DNA from: JBGPYB01 sp041493035
Lineage (GTDB): Bacteria; Acidobacteriota; Vicinamibacteria; Fen-336
DNA: 44,293 nucleotides
Reading direction: 5' to 3'
Assembly: GCA_041493035.1 (NCBI GenBank)
Contig: JBGPYB010000017.1
Span: forward strand, 1-44,293
The notes beneath the pieces are model-generated. The model made no database searches. It saw only the letters and a program-made list of their open reading frames with translations, and was not told the origin of the DNA. The translations under genes and the position numbers were made by a program. Each line of letters opens with the position of its first letter. Positions within the stretch are counted from its first letter, which is position 1. Below are positions 1 to 6,993 of the stretch, in pieces.

Positions 1-343
1 CGGCCCAGATGTCGTTGTCGACCGAGTTCCAGATCGGGATCCATCGCGCGCGGTAATTCAGTCCGGGCGGGAGGCTCTCGACCACGTCCTTGAACAGGGG
101 CGTCGCAGGGTAGGCCGCCAGAAGGAACTTGGCCGCTTTCGGCCAGAACGGCAGCATCCAGAGCAAGTCGTCGTCCTGGTGGGCGAAGACAATGAGTGTC
201 TGACCGTCGAGGAAGGCCGCCACGGATTCCTGGCTTCCGCCCATCGAACGAAGGGTGGGCGGAGCGGCAGAAGGCGCTCGCTCGAGAGCAGCGATGCTCA
301 GACACGAAAGCGCCAGGAGCCACGGGCTGATCGCGCCCTTCAC
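1..343 (-). CDS. Secreted PIG-L/LmbE-like deacetylase, N-terminal part (runs off window)
   Basis: Reading leftwards from a GTG at 341-343, the frame stays open for 114 codons to the window edge. The N-terminus reads MKGAISPWLLALSCLSIAA, a good signal peptide with a short basic start and a hydrophobic core, so the protein is probably exported. Residues 51-63 read IVFAHQDDDLLWM. This matches the AHPDDE zinc-binding motif of PIG-L/LmbE de-N-acetylases, with H55 and D58 in the metal-ligand positions, but with Gln for Pro and Asp for the usual Glu. The downstream LLWMLPFW and DNDIWA segments look like the rest of the Rossmann-like first layer. The family removes acetyl groups from N-acetylglucosamine-type substrates; the substrate here cannot be told. 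The Shine-Dalgarno is weak (GCAGGA). The C-terminal half is missing. Confidence 0.72.
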   Translation of the reverse strand, partial: MKGAISPWLLALSCLSIAALERAPSAAPPTLRSMGGSQESVAAFLDGQTLIVFAHQDDDLLWMLPFWPKAAKFLLAAYPATPLFKDVVESLPPGLNYRARWIPIWNSVDNDIWA

Positions 344-380
344 CGTCCTGCACCTTCGCTCCAGAGAGACACCGCGAGTT

Positions 381-725
381 TCAAAGACCGAGGACAAGCC
401 GCATTCCACCCTCGACCTCGCGCATGATCGGGCCAGGAAGGGAGCCGATCCGCTCCAGAAGGAACTGCCGATCCAGCGTCGACAACTGGGAGACATTGAT
501 CACCGACGGCTCGCGCAGGCCCGTCCCGCGGGGTCTGCACGTGACGTTACCCGGAGCGGCGGCCAGCTTGAGGTTGGTGGTGAGAGACACGACCACCACG
601 GTGCTGATCCGGCTCACGTTGAAGGCCTCGGCTTGCACCACGAGAACAGGGCGCTTCAGGCCAGGGCTGGCTCCCCGGGGCTGCCCGAGATCGGCCCACC
701 ACAGATCTCCGCGGCGGACTACCAC
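381..725 (-). CDS. MazF/PemK-type endoribonuclease toxin
   Basis: A 114-residue protein with the MazF/PemK barrel signature: RRGDLWWADLG at residues 4-14, KRPVLVVQ at 24-31, the strand VVVVSLTTNL around 43-52, and INVSQLSTLDR near 76-86, which corresponds to the conserved V-D-Q-(I/L)-x-T-(V/I)-D-R helix start. Family members cleave mRNA (or tRNA/rRNA) at short single-stranded motifs and are held inactive by a cognate antitoxin. The start is the GTG at 723-725, which overlaps the TAG stop of the upstream antitoxin gene by 7 nt, so translation is probably coupled and the toxin follows the antitoxin. Length is normal for the family. The cleavage specificity cannot be read from sequence. Confidence 0.88.
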   Translation of the reverse strand: MVVRRGDLWWADLGQPRGASPGLKRPVLVVQAEAFNVSRISTVVVVSLTTNLKLAAAPGNVTCRPRGTGLREPSVINVSQLSTLDRQFLLERIGSLPGPIMREVEGGMRLVLGL

Positions 726-955
726 CGCGCGCGCCGAAGGGTGGCCCGGGCGGCCTTCTCCAGGAAGGGATCCCGCTCCTGCGGCTCGTCGCCGTAGACA
801 GCATTCAGTCGTTCCGTCACGTCCTGGCCCTCGGCCTTCTTCAGGTACGCTTCGACGGCCCGCGCGTAGAGCTGACTCCTCGGCACCCGCATTCGCCGAG
901 CGGCCTGGTCCGCCGCCCGGGAGATGCGGTCCGGCACGGAGATCGCGACCTTCAT
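719..955 (-). CDS. Ribbon-helix-helix antitoxin of the MazF-like toxin
   Basis: A 78-residue protein beginning MKVAISVPDRISRAADQAAR. The N-terminal strand (KVAISVPD) followed by two helices up to about residue 40 matches the ribbon-helix-helix fold of MazE/CopG-type antitoxins, which bind the operator as dimers; the charged C-terminal tail (GDEPQERDPFLEKA) would wrap the toxin. An ATG 14 codons further upstream (995-997) is in frame, but I chose 955 because the first beta strand of the fold starts there and because a -10-like CATACT lies 6 nt before it. The toxin gene overlaps its 3' end. Autoregulation through the palindrome at 963-980 is likely. Confidence 0.82.
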   Translation of the reverse strand: MKVAISVPDRISRAADQAARRMRVPRSQLYARAVEAYLKKAEGQDVTERLNAVYGDEPQERDPFLEKAARATLRRARW

Positions 956-961
956 GTCGTG

Positions 962-991
962 AGTATGACCGCGTTCATACCGAGTGGTCAA
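962..991 (-). promoter_or_regulatory. Promoter with palindromic operator for the toxin-antitoxin pair
   Basis: On the minus strand TTGACC (986-991) stands 18 nt before CATACT (962-967, four of six matches to TATAAT), and the antitoxin ATG at 953-955 follows 6 nt later. A perfect inverted repeat GTATGA-N6-TCATAC covers 963-980 between and over these elements. That is where a dimeric ribbon-helix-helix repressor would be expected to bind. The geometry predicts a transcript starting at or next to the ATG. Confidence 0.5.
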
Positions 992-1075
992 TGGCATGAT
1001 TTGCGGCCGCCCATGGACCCAACTACCCTCTGGAAGCTCGCACGACGATGATACTCATATAGGAAGGTGGCATGA

Positions 1076-2725
1076 GTGAACCGAAGGATCCTGACTGTGG
1101 CCCTGGCGTGGGCGGTGCTCGGCGGCATGGCCGGCGCTGAGCCGGCCGACATCGTTCTCCGCGGCGGACGCGTGTGGCCCGGCAAGGGGCTCCGCGAGGG
1201 GACGGCGGTCGCCTCCCGTGGCGAAACCGTGCTCGCAGTGGGGAACGACCCTGACGTCGCTGGCCTCGTCGGGCCGAAGACGCGAGTGGTCGATCTCAAG
1301 GGGCGGCTCGTCGTCCCCGGCTTCAACGACGCCCACGTCCACTTTCTCGCCGGCGGCTTCGGCCTTCTCTCGGTGGATCTTCGGCAAGCGCGCGACGAAG
1401 CCGATTTCACGCGCCGCCTCGGGGACTACACGAAGACGCAGCCGAAGGGCGCATGGACCCTCCAAGGCAATTGGGACCACGAGTCCTGGCCGAGCAAGGC
1501 CCTTCCGACCCGTCAGCTCATCGATGCTGCGACCGCGGACCATCCGGTCTTCGTGAGCCGGCTGGACGGCCACATGTCCCTGGCCAACTCGGCGGCCCTT
1601 CGTCTCGCCGGGGTCACCCGCGACACGAAGGATCCCGATGGCGGCACCATCGTCCGCGACGCCGCAGGGGAGCCGACGGGCATCCTGAAAGACAACGCCG
1701 AGCACCTGGTCAACCGCGTGATCCCCGACCCTTCTCGGGAGATGAACCTCCGCGCCGCTCGCGCAGCGCTTCGCGAGGCGGCCCGCTTCGGCGTGACGAC
1801 CATCCAGGACAACTCGCCGGTCGATGCCCTTCCGACCTATCAAGCTCTGCGCGCGGCGGGGGAGCTGACGGCGCGGCTCTACGTCTGGCGCTACATCGAA
1901 TCGATGAAGCCCTTGATCGAGGCCGGCGTTCGCACCGGCCTGGGCGACGACTGGATCCGGATGGGCGCCCTGAAGATTCTCTCCGACGGCTCCATGGGTT
2001 CGGCCACCGCCGCCTTCTTCGAGCCGTACCTCGATCACCCCGAGACGAAAGGTCTGCTCCTCCACCCGGTGGAGAAGCTGGACGCGATGATCGCCGAGGC
2101 CGATGCCGCGGGCTTTCAGCTTGCGGTTCACGCCATCGGCGACAGGGCCAACGCCCTGGTCCTCGACGCCTACGAACGAGCCGCGAATGCGAATCCGTCC
2201 CGCGAGCGTCGCTGGCGCATCGAGCACGCCCAGGTGGTGCGAGACGCCGACGTGGCGCGGTTCAAGGCGCTGGGCGTCGTGGCGTCGATCCAGCCGTCTC
2301 ATTGCATCGACGACATGCGTTGGGCCGAGCGCGAGATCGGCCACGAGCGTTGCCGCGGCGCCTATCGGTTCCGCTCCTTCCTGAAGGCCGGCGTTCCCGT
2401 CGCCTTCGGCACCGACTGGTTCGTCGAGACCCTCGACCCACGCGTGGGGCTTTACGCAGCTATCACCCGCGAGTTGCCCGCGGGTGGGCCCGCCGGCGGA
2501 TGGTTTCCCGACGAGAAGCTCGCTCTGGACGAGGCCATGGATCTCTACACCCGCGGATCGGCCTACGCCGAATTCGCCGAGGCGCGAAAGGGAACCCTCG
2601 AAGCCGGGAAATTGGCCGACCTGGTGGTTTTCGAGAGAGACCTCTTCCGCGCGGCGCCGCGGGAGATCCTCACCACCGCCGTCGACATGACCATCGCCGG
2701 CGGTCGCGTCGTCTTCGAGCGGTGA
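1076..2725 (+). CDS. Exported YtcJ/NfdA-like metal-dependent amidohydrolase
   Basis: A 549-residue protein. The start is the GTG at 1076, behind the ribosome site AGGAAGGTGG at 1061-1070; the ATG at 1072 is in another frame. Residues 1-21 form a signal peptide ending AGA. Metal ligands of the amidohydrolase superfamily are all visible: HVH at 87-89 (in NDAHVHF), K300 in GALKILSDG (the position of the bridging, often carboxylated lysine), H352 in AVHAIGDRA, H384 in IEHAQ, and D447 in GTDW. The layout, including the GSMGSATA and GDRAN segments, is that of the amidohydrolase_3 family (YtcJ; NfdA formamide deacylase). Family members hydrolyse N-acyl or N-formyl compounds; the substrate here is unknown. 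Its stop overlaps the rnc start, so the two genes are co-transcribed. Confidence 0.9.
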   Translation: MNRRILTVALAWAVLGGMAGAEPADIVLRGGRVWPGKGLREGTAVASRGETVLAVGNDPDVAGLVGPKTRVVDLKGRLVVPGFNDAHVHFLAGGFGLLSVDLRQARDEADFTRRLGDYTKTQPKGAWTLQGNWDHESWPSKALPTRQLIDAATADHPVFVSRLDGHMSLANSAALRLAGVTRDTKDPDGGTIVRDAAGEPTGILKDNAEHLVNRVIPDPSREMNLRAARAALREAARFGVTTIQDNSPVDALPTYQALRAAGELTARLYVWRYIESMKPLIEAGVRTGLGDDWIRMGALKILSDGSMGSATAAFFEPYLDHPETKGLLLHPVEKLDAMIAEADAAGFQLAVHAIGDRANALVLDAYERAANANPSRERRWRIEHAQVVRDADVARFKALGVVASIQPSHCIDDMRWAEREIGHERCRGAYRFRSFLKAGVPVAFGTDWFVETLDPRVGLYAAITRELPAGGPAGGWFPDEKLALDEAMDLYTRGSAYAEFAEARKGTLEAGKLADLVVFERDLFRAAPREILTTAVDMTIAGGRVVFER

Positions 2726-3420
2726 CGCCCGCTCGCGCCGAGGAGCTGCGCGGCCTCGAGCGGCTCCTCGGACACCACTTCACCGATCTGTCTCTGCTGG
2801 ACCGCGCTCTCACACACGCGAGCCATGCCCACGAAGCCCTCACGGGAGTGCTCCACAACGAGCCCCTCGAGTTTCTGGGTGACGCCATTCTCGGTTTCAT
2901 CGTCGCGGACCTGTTGCACCGAAGGGATCCCGACGGCGACGAAGGGACAAAGAGCAAGATGAGGGCTCATCTCGTCTCGGCCGCGAGCCTCGCGGAGCGG
3001 GCGTCGATCGTAGGGCTTCCGGACCTCATCGTACTGGGACGCGGCGAAGAGAAGACGGGCGGCCGCCGGAAAGCGGCCCTCTGGGCCAACGCGTACGAAG
3101 CGATCATCGCCGCCCTCTACCTCGACGGTGGGATGGACGCGGCCCATCGTTTCATCCGCGATGCGTTCGCCGACGCCGTCGCGAGCGGCCGCCCCCTTGT
3201 CGAACACGATTACAAGAGCGCGCTCCAGGAACGTCTCCAGGCGCGAGGAGAAGCGGTGCCCGACTATGTCGTCGTGTCGGAAGAGGGCCCGAGCCACAAG
3301 CGCCTCTTCAAGGTTCGCTGCGTGATCGCCGGCGAAGGCGTCTCGGAAGGGGAGGGAACGTCGAAGAAGGCCGCCCAGCAAGAAGCCGCCCGCCGCGCCC
3401 TCGAGGCTCTGGGCCCGTAG
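2722..3420 (+). CDS. rnc: Ribonuclease III
   Basis: A 232-residue endonuclease for double-stranded RNA (rRNA maturation, mRNA processing). The GTG start at 2722 overlaps the upstream TGA (GTGA), which implies coupled translation. The catalytic domain (about 1-150) has the signature NEPLEFLGDAILG with E47, E50 and D54. The second acidic pair lies in WANAYEAIIAALYLD: E126 is kept, but the position of E. coli D114 is Asn (N123). The double-stranded-RNA-binding domain follows (about 160-230), with DYKSALQERLQ and the GEGTSKKAAQQEAARRAL helix. Length is normal. Co-transcription with a secreted amidohydrolase is not the usual setting (era, recO, acpP or fabF are). Confidence 0.96.
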   Translation: MTPARAEELRGLERLLGHHFTDLSLLDRALTHASHAHEALTGVLHNEPLEFLGDAILGFIVADLLHRRDPDGDEGTKSKMRAHLVSAASLAERASIVGLPDLIVLGRGEEKTGGRRKAALWANAYEAIIAALYLDGGMDAAHRFIRDAFADAVASGRPLVEHDYKSALQERLQARGEAVPDYVVVSEEGPSHKRLFKVRCVIAGEGVSEGEGTSKKAAQQEAARRALEALGP

Positions 3421-3431
3421 CGCAACCGCGG

Positions 3432-4499
3432 CTACTCGATCCAGCCCCCGCCCAGGCAGACGTCTCCGTCGTAGAAGACGGCCGCCTGCCCTGGTGTGAC
3501 GGCGCGCTGAGGCGTGTCGAAGACGATATGGGCGCGGCCGTTCTCCAGCGGCTGGACCGTCGCGGGCGCTTCGGCGTGGCGGTAGCGGATCTTGACGTGG
3601 GCCCGGATCGCCTCCATCGGCGGCGCGATGGAAAGCCAGTTGACCTCGCGGGCCGTGAGCCGATCCGCCTCGAGGTCGGTCTCGCCCCCGACGACGACTC
3701 GCCGCGCCTTGGCATCCACGGAGAGAACGTACAGCGGGATGGGAGACGTCACTCCGATTCCCTTCCGCTGTCCGACCGTGAAGCGGTGGACCCCCTCGTG
3801 GCTTCCCAGGACCTCCCCTGATGTGTTCACGATTTCTCCGGAACGCGCTGCGGCCGGCGCGTTCCGCTCTACGAAGCCGGCGTAGTTACCGTCGGGAACG
3901 AAGCAGATTTCCTGGCTCTCGGCCTTGTCGGCGGTAGGCAGGCCGCGTTCCGAGGCGAGCCGACGCACGTCGCTCTTCTCCAGGTCGCCGACCGGGAAGA
4001 GCGCGCAGGCGAGCTGCTCCTGGCTGAGACCGAACAGGAAATAGGACTGGTCCTTGCGCGGGTCCCGACCCTTCAGGAGGCGCGGCCGTCCAAGGGCCCC
4101 TCCCGAGTCCTTGCGGGCGTAGTGACCCGTTGCGACATGCTCGATTCCGAGAGCGCGGGTTCGCTCCACCAGGCTCTCGAACTTCACCTCGGTGTTGCAC
4201 TTCGAGCACGGAATCGGCGTGCGCCCCTCGAGGTAGTCCTTCACGAAGGGCGCGATGACACCGTCGTGGAAGGAGCGCTCGAGGTTCACGACGTAGTGGG
4301 GGATTCCGAGGCGCGCGGCCACCGTCCTGGCGTCATGGAGATCGTCGAGGGCGCAGCAGCGGCCGAAGGACGGACCCGTCCCTTCCGTCTGATCGTGGAG
4401 CTGCATGGAGATCCCCACGACCTCGTGGCCCGCCTCCTTCATGAGGGCGGCGGCCACGGAGGAGTCGACGCCTCCGGACATCGCCACGACGACACGCAT
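3432..4499 (-). CDS. mnmA: tRNA-specific 2-thiouridylase MnmA
   Basis: A 355-residue enzyme that adenylates and thiolates U34 of tRNA-Lys, -Glu and -Gln, taking persulfide sulfur ultimately from a cysteine desulfurase (one lies at 9499-10647). The PP-loop SGGVDSS is at residues 8-14. The two catalytic cysteines are present: C101 in CNTEVKF and C199 in ICFVPDGNY, at the same spacing as in E. coli (102 and 199). TGHYARK and the C-terminal beta-barrel domain (RYRH, VTPGQAAVFYDGD) complete the protein. The ATG at 4499 gives the family N-terminus MRVVVAMSGG. A -10-like TATACT ends 6 nt before the ATG, so it may have its own leaderless promoter. It converges on rnc with an 11-nt gap. Confidence 0.97.
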   Translation of the reverse strand: MRVVVAMSGGVDSSVAAALMKEAGHEVVGISMQLHDQTEGTGPSFGRCCALDDLHDARTVAARLGIPHYVVNLERSFHDGVIAPFVKDYLEGRTPIPCSKCNTEVKFESLVERTRALGIEHVATGHYARKDSGGALGRPRLLKGRDPRKDQSYFLFGLSQEQLACALFPVGDLEKSDVRRLASERGLPTADKAESQEICFVPDGNYAGFVERNAPAAARSGEIVNTSGEVLGSHEGVHRFTVGQRKGIGVTSPIPLYVLSVDAKARRVVVGGETDLEADRLTAREVNWLSIAPPMEAIRAHVKIRYRHAEAPATVQPLENGRAHIVFDTPQRAVTPGQAAVFYDGDVCLGGGWIE

Positions 4500-4560
4500 C
4501 CGGACAGTATAAACTCCCGCCGATGGCGAAGCGTCGCTGGCCGAGGTTCTGCGGCGGTAA

Positions 4561-5991
4561 TCAGGATGCGAGGCGGTCTGTGGCTTCGCAAAGGAGCTCG
4601 TAGGCCCGGCGGACGTGGCGCTCCTCGGTTCGAACGTTGCCGACGGCCAGTCGAAGCGTGATCTTCCCTCGGAGCCTGGTGTGGGAGAGGTAGGCTTCCC
4701 CCGTCGCGTTGATCGCCTCCATGACCGCTTCGTTGAGGCGATCGGTATCGTTGCCCTCCGAGGGCAGGGCGCGGAAGCACACCACCGATAGCGGTGAAGG
4801 GGCCGCCACCTCGAAGCGGGAATCGGCCTTGATCCAGGAGCGGAAGGTTTGGGCCAGACGCACATGCTCTCTGACTCGGGCGGCGATCCCTTCCGTTCCG
4901 AACGCCCGGATCACCATCCATAGCTTGAGGGCGCGGAACCTGCGGCCAAGGCTCACGCCGTAGTCCATCAGGTTCGGCGCCGTTTCGTCCTCGGCAGTGC
5001 GCAAGTACTCAGGGACGAGGCTGAAAGCGCTCTTCACCACCTCTGGCCGCCGCGTGTAGAGGACCGACAGATCCACTGGGACGAAGAGCCACTTGTGCGG
5101 ATTCACGACGATCGAGTCGGCCCGATCGGCGCCGCGCAATACGAAGCGCAGCTCCGGGGCAACGGCCGCGGCGCCGCCGTAGGCCGCGTCGACGTGGAGC
5201 CAGAGCGCTTCCCGCTCGCAAATGTCCGCGATGGCCGGGATCGGATCGACGCTCGTCGTGGACGTCGTCCCCGCGGTGGCCGTCACCGCAAACGGCGTGA
5301 AGCCCGCAGCGCGATCCTCGGTGATGGCTCGGCCGAGAGCCGCGGCGTCCATGCGGAACGCGTCGTCGGCGGGTATCGCCCGGAAACCGTCCTGTCCGAT
5401 GCCGAGGACGATTCCTGCCTTCTCCACGGAGGAGTGGGCGTGCTCCGAGGCGTACATGCGAAGCCGAGCCTGCCCGACGAGGCCGCGTCGCCGCGCCTCG
5501 AGCCCCGGGACGGCTTCCCTCGCCGCGGCGAGGGCCACGAGGGTCGAAGCCGAGGCGGTGTCTTGGATGACGCCGAAGAGGCCCGCTGGAAGTCCCAGCA
5601 TTTGGCGCAGCCAGTCGAGCACCAGGAGCTCCAGCTCCGTGGCGGCCGGCGAAGTCTTCCAGAGCATGGCGTTGACGTTGAACGCCGCCGAGAGCATTTC
5701 GCCCAGGATGCCGGGGGCCGTCGCGGAGTTGGCGAAGTACGCGAAGAACGAGGGATGGTTCCAGTGAGTGATGCCGGGGACAATGACGCGCTCCACGTCG
5801 GCCAAGAAGTCGTGGAGCGGTTCGGCCAGCATTGGCGGAACGGCTGGGAGCGCTCCCCTTACCTCGCCGGGGCGAACCCTCGAGAGAACCGGCAGACGCT
5901 CGTTCTCCGCCAGGTAGCGGGTGATCCAGTCCACGAGCCGGTGCGCCTCGGCCCGAAAGGCCTCGAGGTCGACGTCGCCTGTCGCGGACAC
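4561..5991 (-). CDS. PLP-dependent aromatic-L-amino-acid-type decarboxylase (group II)
   Basis: A 476-residue fold-type I decarboxylase. The N-terminal FRAEAHRLVDWITRYL helix is typical of aromatic amino acid decarboxylases. PLP-site residues are visible: H186 in EHAHSSVEKAG (ring stacking), D268 in HVDAAYGG (pyridine nitrogen) and K300 in NPHKW (Schiff base). The mobile-loop segment LVPEYLRT carries Y329, at the place of the protonating tyrosine of DOPA decarboxylase, which favours decarboxylase over aldehyde-synthase activity. The substrate (Phe, Tyr, Trp or another) cannot be decided. The GTG start directly abuts the TAG of the FHA gene (5992-5994), so the two are an operon. The mnmA gene follows 61 nt downstream. 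Confidence 0.92.
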   Translation of the reverse strand: MSATGDVDLEAFRAEAHRLVDWITRYLAENERLPVLSRVRPGEVRGALPAVPPMLAEPLHDFLADVERVIVPGITHWNHPSFFAYFANSATAPGILGEMLSAAFNVNAMLWKTSPAATELELLVLDWLRQMLGLPAGLFGVIQDTASASTLVALAAAREAVPGLEARRRGLVGQARLRMYASEHAHSSVEKAGIVLGIGQDGFRAIPADDAFRMDAAALGRAITEDRAAGFTPFAVTATAGTTSTTSVDPIPAIADICEREALWLHVDAAYGGAAAVAPELRFVLRGADRADSIVVNPHKWLFVPVDLSVLYTRRPEVVKSAFSLVPEYLRTAEDETAPNLMDYGVSLGRRFRALKLWMVIRAFGTEGIAARVREHVRLAQTFRSWIKADSRFEVAAPSPLSVVCFRALPSEGNDTDRLNEAVMEAINATGEAYLSHTRLRGKITLRLAVGNVRTEERHVRRAYELLCEATDRLAS

Positions 5992-6594
5992 CTACTCGAT
6001 TTCGGTGACGATGAACATCAACACATGGCTGCCGATCCGGAACTCCATCTGGTTGTTGAGGACATGGTGCTCGATCCGGTCGATGTCTACGAAGGTCCCG
6101 TTGGTCGAGCCGAGGTCGCGGAGGACGGCGTTCTCGCCCAGGATCTCGACGGCGGCGTGGCTGCGCGAGGCCTCGGGGTCGTCGATGTTGACGTCGGCCC
6201 CGGAGCGCCCGATCGTCGTCCGGACTTTGGTGATCGGGAAGATCTGCCCCGTCGCGGGTCCCTGGAGGACCGCGAGGGAGTAGCGCCTGTCCTTCGGCAA
6301 CTCCACGAGGCCCAGCTTGTGGAGATCCTTGCCGGTGATCGTGCCGCCGCCGACGTCGTCGGCCCCGGACACGACGGTCCGCTGCGTCTTGAGCTTCGGC
6401 TCGGTGGCGGGCGCCTCTTCCGGTGCGGCGGGGGCGAAGCTCCCCGGGGGCAGGGTCATCGCGCCCAGCAAGGGGTTATCGATCTCGATGGAACCGCCGC
6501 ACTTGGCGCACTTTGTCTTCGCCTTGGGCCGTCCGCCGAGCTTCGTCTCGTCGAACTTGTACTTGGCCTCGCAGCTCGGGCAAACGATGATCAT
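5992..6594 (-). CDS. Zinc-ribbon and FHA-domain signalling protein
   Basis: A 200-residue protein. The N-terminus MIIVCPSCEAKYKFDE with C5, C8, C29 and C32 is an MJ0042/zinin-like zinc ribbon. A Pro/Ala-rich linker (about 45-75) follows, then an FHA domain (about 105-200) with the phosphothreonine-binding residues in GRS (129-131), SRSH (143-146) and STNGT (163-167). FHA domains bind phosphothreonine proteins made by Ser/Thr kinases. The start at 6594 has a good Shine-Dalgarno (GGGAG, 8 nt upstream). It is the first gene of an operon with the PLP decarboxylase. Similar zinc-ribbon/FHA proteins are known from myxobacteria and acidobacteria. There is no transmembrane segment. The kinase partner is not in this window. 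Confidence 0.87.
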   Translation of the reverse strand: MIIVCPSCEAKYKFDETKLGGRPKAKTKCAKCGGSIEIDNPLLGAMTLPPGSFAPAAPEEAPATEPKLKTQRTVVSGADDVGGGTITGKDLHKLGLVELPKDRRYSLAVLQGPATGQIFPITKVRTTIGRSGADVNIDDPEASRSHAAVEILGENAVLRDLGSTNGTFVDIDRIEHHVLNNQMEFRIGSHVLMFIVTEIE

Positions 6595-6777
6595 TCGAGC
6601 GTCTCCCTCGGGTCCGCCGCTGCCGGGCGACGGGGGCCGGCGATAGTCCTGCCCAGTGGTGCAGAGCATAATACGAATCTCCACGGCGGGCACGCTGATA
6701 GAATACTGTGGGGCGCCGGTGACCCGGGACGGCGACCCGCGTGACGGTGAACTTCCGGGGCCCAAAAAGGAGGAGAC
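6595..6777. promoter_or_regulatory. Divergent intergenic region between the FHA operon and the acidic-ORF/lipA operon
   Basis: A 183-nt divergent spacer. On the plus strand TAGAAT at 6699-6704 is a plausible -10 for the acidic ORF and lipA. On the minus strand TATTAT (complement of 6668-6673) is a plausible -10 for the FHA gene. Neither has a clear -35 hexamer. The plus-strand leader ends in a very strong ribosome site, AAGGAGGAG at 6767-6775. Confidence 0.4.
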
Positions 6778-6993
6778 GTGGACGAGTGGCGCCCACTCTG
6801 GCTCGACGCCGAGGACACCAACAAGGAAGACGGCCCCAGCAGCGATGATGCCGGGGACAAGGACGAAGACGACGACGACGACGATGACGACGACTTCGAC
6901 GACGATGACGACGACGAAGAAGACGACGACTTCGATGATGATGATGACGATGACGACGATGACGACGACGAGGAGGAGGAGGAAGACGAGTGA
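6778..6993 (+). CDS. Hyperacidic poly-Asp/Glu small protein coupled to lipA
   Basis: A 71-residue ORF with a GTG start at 6778 behind a near-perfect ribosome site (AAGGAGG, 4 nt spacing), which argues that it is translated. The first 25 residues are ordinary (MDEWRPLWLDAEDTNKEDG). Residues 29-71 are almost only Asp and Glu, broken by two Phe (residues 40 and 52). GAC and GAT codons are mixed, so the tract is not one uninterrupted DNA repeat. The TGA stop overlaps the lipA GTG (6990-6993), so lipA translation probably depends on it. I do not recognise a family. A metal-binding, acceptor-protein-binding or translational-leader role is possible; none is shown. The reverse-strand serine-rich reading of this tract is an artefact. 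Confidence 0.6.
   Translation: MDEWRPLWLDAEDTNKEDGPSSDDAGDKDEDDDDDDDDDFDDDDDDEEDDDFDDDDDDDDDDDDEEEEEDE
6868..6990 (+). repeat. GAY/GAR trinucleotide tract encoding poly-acidic tail
   Basis: About 123 nt made almost only of GAC, GAT and GAG/GAA triplets in one frame, broken by two TTC codons. Such a tract is prone to in-frame slippage, so its length may vary between strains. The mixture of synonymous codons suggests that protein composition, not only replication slippage, keeps it. Confidence 0.8.

Noticed and set aside
1055..2344. 429-codon minus-strand ORF opposite the amidohydrolase
   Set aside because: A by-product of GC-rich codon usage; the plus strand holds all amidohydrolase motifs, a signal peptide and a ribosome site.
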